Part shown: positions 62,581-64,000 of the stretch, one piece after another | How positions within the stretch are numbered: the first letter of the stretch is position 1 | Layout: every line of letters begins with the position of its first letter | Source: an uncultured Lactobacillus sp. | GTDB lineage: Bacteria; Bacillota; Bacilli; Lactobacillales; Lactobacillaceae | DNA length: 64,000 bases | Direction: 5' to 3' | NCBI RefSeq assembly: GCF_910589175.1 | Contig: NZ_CAJURR010000010.1 | Span: forward strand, 1-64,000 | Program-made: the position numbers and the translations under genes | The notes under the pieces: model-generated | The model's input: the letters and a program-made list of their open reading frames with translations, nothing else | What the model was told of the DNA's origin: nothing | The model's database searches: none

Positions 62581-63288
62581 CTATTTTACTTGATTAATAA
62601 TATTAATTGCATTTAAGCTACGAGGATAGCCAATAAATGGAACATTAGCTAAAACAACCTTAGTTAAAAATTGTTGATCATTTCCTAGACCTACATTAGC
62701 CTTGGCATGGGCCAACAATTGTGGCTCACAGCCTCCTTGAGCAGCTAAATAACAGAAAGTTATCATTTCTCTCTCTTTATCATCTAGTCCTTTTCTTGTG
62801 TAATAATCCCCAAAACAATTATCTACTAACCACTTATTGATAATGCCCTTTTTAGCAAAATCTTTCATTTGTGGTCCAAATAATCTAATTTGAGTTTCTT
62901 CACCTTTTTCAAGACGATTTTTCATAGTAGTGGTAGCTTGACTAGGTAATGGCAATTTTACACCACGATCAAGCAAGACTTGATTTGTTGCTTCAAAAAA
63001 TGGCATTACACGTCCTAATCCTAAATAATCAACTGCCTGATAAACTACTTCTTTTGCTTCAACTGGACTTACTCCATTATCGAGAGCAACTGGAAGCATC
63101 AAGCGATATTCTTCTAAACCTTGCATCCCTAACAAATAAGCCAAATTAGATAATAATTTTGTTTTATTTGGTAAGTCTACATCATCTTGGACTTCCTCAA
63201 AAGCAAAATGACTAATTCTTTCCCAAGCTTCAGGATCATTTGCTTTTAAAACTTTTTCATGAATATTTTTTGCATCTTCTCTAAGCAT
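62581..63288 (-). CDS. Carboxymuconolactone decarboxylase-family protein
   Basis: A 235-residue protein with two CMD/AhpD-like halves: residues about 20-100 (LSNLAYLLGMQGLEEYRLMLPVALDNGVSPVEAKEVVYQAVDYLG) and about 150-230 (LDDKEREMITFCYLAAQGGCEPQLLAHAKANVGLG). The C-terminal half keeps a C-x6-H arrangement (CEPQLLAH), but no CxxC is visible, so AhpD-type peroxidase activity is not certain. Likely a decarboxylase-like or thiol-stress protein of unknown substrate. Single gene with its own terminator. Confidence 0.85.
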   Translation of the reverse strand: MLREDAKNIHEKVLKANDPEAWERISHFAFEEVQDDVDLPNKTKLLSNLAYLLGMQGLEEYRLMLPVALDNGVSPVEAKEVVYQAVDYLGLGRVMPFFEATNQVLLDRGVKLPLPSQATTTMKNRLEKGEETQIRLFGPQMKDFAKKGIINKWLVDNCFGDYYTRKGLDDKEREMITFCYLAAQGGCEPQLLAHAKANVGLGNDQQFLTKVVLANVPFIGYPRSLNAINIINQVK

Positions 63289-63503
63289 GATTTCACTCTT
63301 CTTTCTTATAACTTATTATAAAAGCTAAAATTTCTATTTAAAACTACTTTATATGCATGCAAAAATATACTATTAAAGCATAGATTTATAAATAACATTA
63401 TAGTAACTGATGTTATTGTTTTGTCTAATATATCTACATATATTTATTAAATTATTAGTTATTTCAAACCTATACGGTTATTTTATAAAATAACACCTTT
63501 TTC

Positions 63504-63532
63504 TTGAAACTATAACTATTAGATTCTATAGT
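63504..63532 (+). promoter_or_regulatory. Promoter of the coiled-coil protein gene
   Basis: -35 TTGAAA (63504-63509), 17-bp spacer, -10 TATAGT (63527-63532), about 45 bp before the start codon. The rest of the 288-bp gap 63289-63576 is A/T-rich with no other signal recognised. Confidence 0.75.
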
Positions 63533-63576
63533 AAAGATGATTAAGTTAATAGAATGATTTTAGGAGGTATATTGTT

Positions 63577-64000
63577 ATGACAGATTATGCAAAAAGAGAA
63601 ATAAAAGCATTAGACAGAATTGCTAAGAAGATTTCAGATGCAGAAGGTCACTTAACAAAGATTGAAGATAGTATTGATGATAAGAAACATCGCACCGCTC
63701 AACATGAAACAATTAAGGATATTAAATCAATTCTTAAGCACGCAAGAAAAGTCGACAAAGACGAAGACAAGATCGAAGAATTCAAAGGCGAAGGTCCTAA
63801 GGATTCAACAGAAAACCACTACGTCTATGAAGAAGAAGAAGAACCTGTTATCAACGATCTAAAGAAGGACTTCGCAGAATTAGATGACAAACTTGCTAAG
63901 TTAAATGACTTTAACGGTGGAGATATTGATGCTTTCAGAACTGAACACCACTATCTTGAAAAGGCCCAAGACATCTTAAAGAAAGCCGGCAAATTAAATT
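63577..64000 (+). CDS. Highly charged coiled-coil protein, partial at the window end
   Basis: An open frame of 141 codons from ATG 63577 with a perfect AGGAGG 9 bp upstream, running off the edge. The protein is rich in Lys, Asp and Glu with heptad-like spacing (AKREIKALDRIAKKISDAE...), no signal peptide or membrane segment, and an acidic EEEEE stretch near residue 90. Not recognised. Codon use is strongly biased (GAA, AAG, CTT, TTA), suggesting good expression. Confidence 0.8.
   Translation, partial: MTDYAKREIKALDRIAKKISDAEGHLTKIEDSIDDKKHRTAQHETIKDIKSILKHARKVDKDEDKIEEFKGEGPKDSTENHYVYEEEEEPVINDLKKDFAELDDKLAKLNDFNGGDIDAFRTEHHYLEKAQDILKKAGKLN

Overview
The window is a low-GC Firmicute chromosome segment that fits the Lactobacillus johnsonii/gasseri group. 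The evidence is AT-rich non-coding DNA, AGGAGG-type ribosome binding sites, two tandem aggregation-promoting-factor (apf) genes, a fructo-oligosaccharide (FOS) msm operon in the order described for Lactobacillus acidophilus, and a large serine-rich surface adhesin. Species assignment is inference. No rRNA, insertion sequence, prophage or CRISPR array was seen. Most genes lie on the minus strand.

Layout. 1-5074: the 5' part of a giant serine-rich repeat adhesin, cut by the window edge. 5639-6679: a Cof-type phosphatase and a small membrane protein. 6717-16284: a conserved housekeeping run, transcribed pcrA-ligA-camS-gatC-gatA-gatB-dgkB. 16382-17787: a GH73 glucosaminidase, an ECF-transporter S component and tRNA-Leu. 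17900-25885: the FOS/sucrose operon msmR-msmE-msmF-msmG-bfrA-msmK-gtfA with two LacI-type operators. 25894-29652: a surface-polysaccharide cluster (TagF-like transferase, flippase, GT32) ending in an SprT-family gene that abuts msmR. 29772-32616: a P-type ATPase behind a strong yybP-ykoY (Mn2+) riboswitch candidate with its own promoter and terminator. 32668-36997: pncB, nadE and a beta-helix/AAA+ fusion in one apparent operon. 37107-41323: a second glycan cluster (GT2, membrane protein, GT4, TagA) with divergent tagD. 41375-43252: a GntR regulator and a stand-alone paralogue of the beta-helix half of the AAA+ protein. 43345-48160: rhodanese, tRNA-Gln, tRNA-Tyr, a hydroxyacid dehydrogenase, a divergent RpiR/isomerase/oxidoreductase locus, a DUF898-like protein and a second identical tRNA-Gln. 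48347-50487: apf1 and apf2. 50704-56978: small membrane proteins, GNAT, tRNA-Thr, aldo/keto reductase, an RclA-like flavoprotein, a PARG-like gene broken by an in-frame TGA, and galE. 57021-62469: a three-gene cassette (MmcQ-TerB fusion, BrxC/BrxD-like P-loop ATPase, Lhr/BrxHI-like helicase). 62581-64000: a carboxymuconolactone-decarboxylase-family protein and the start of a charged coiled-coil protein.

How the genes work together. The msm operon imports short fructans or sucrose (MsmEFG with MsmK) and splits them inside the cell with BfrA (hydrolysis) and GtfA (phosphorolysis). GalE, the two glycan clusters, TagA/TagD, Apf, GH73 and the adhesin all serve the cell surface. PncB and NadE make NAD. 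The 57021-62469 cassette is the best candidate for an undescribed system. It pairs the ATPase and helicase types that travel together in type 2 BREX, but instead of a methylase or PglZ it has a TerB-family protein with an N-terminal MmcQ/YjbR-like domain. The second candidate is the pair of beta-helix proteins, one fused to a CbxX/SpoVK-type AAA+ ATPase.
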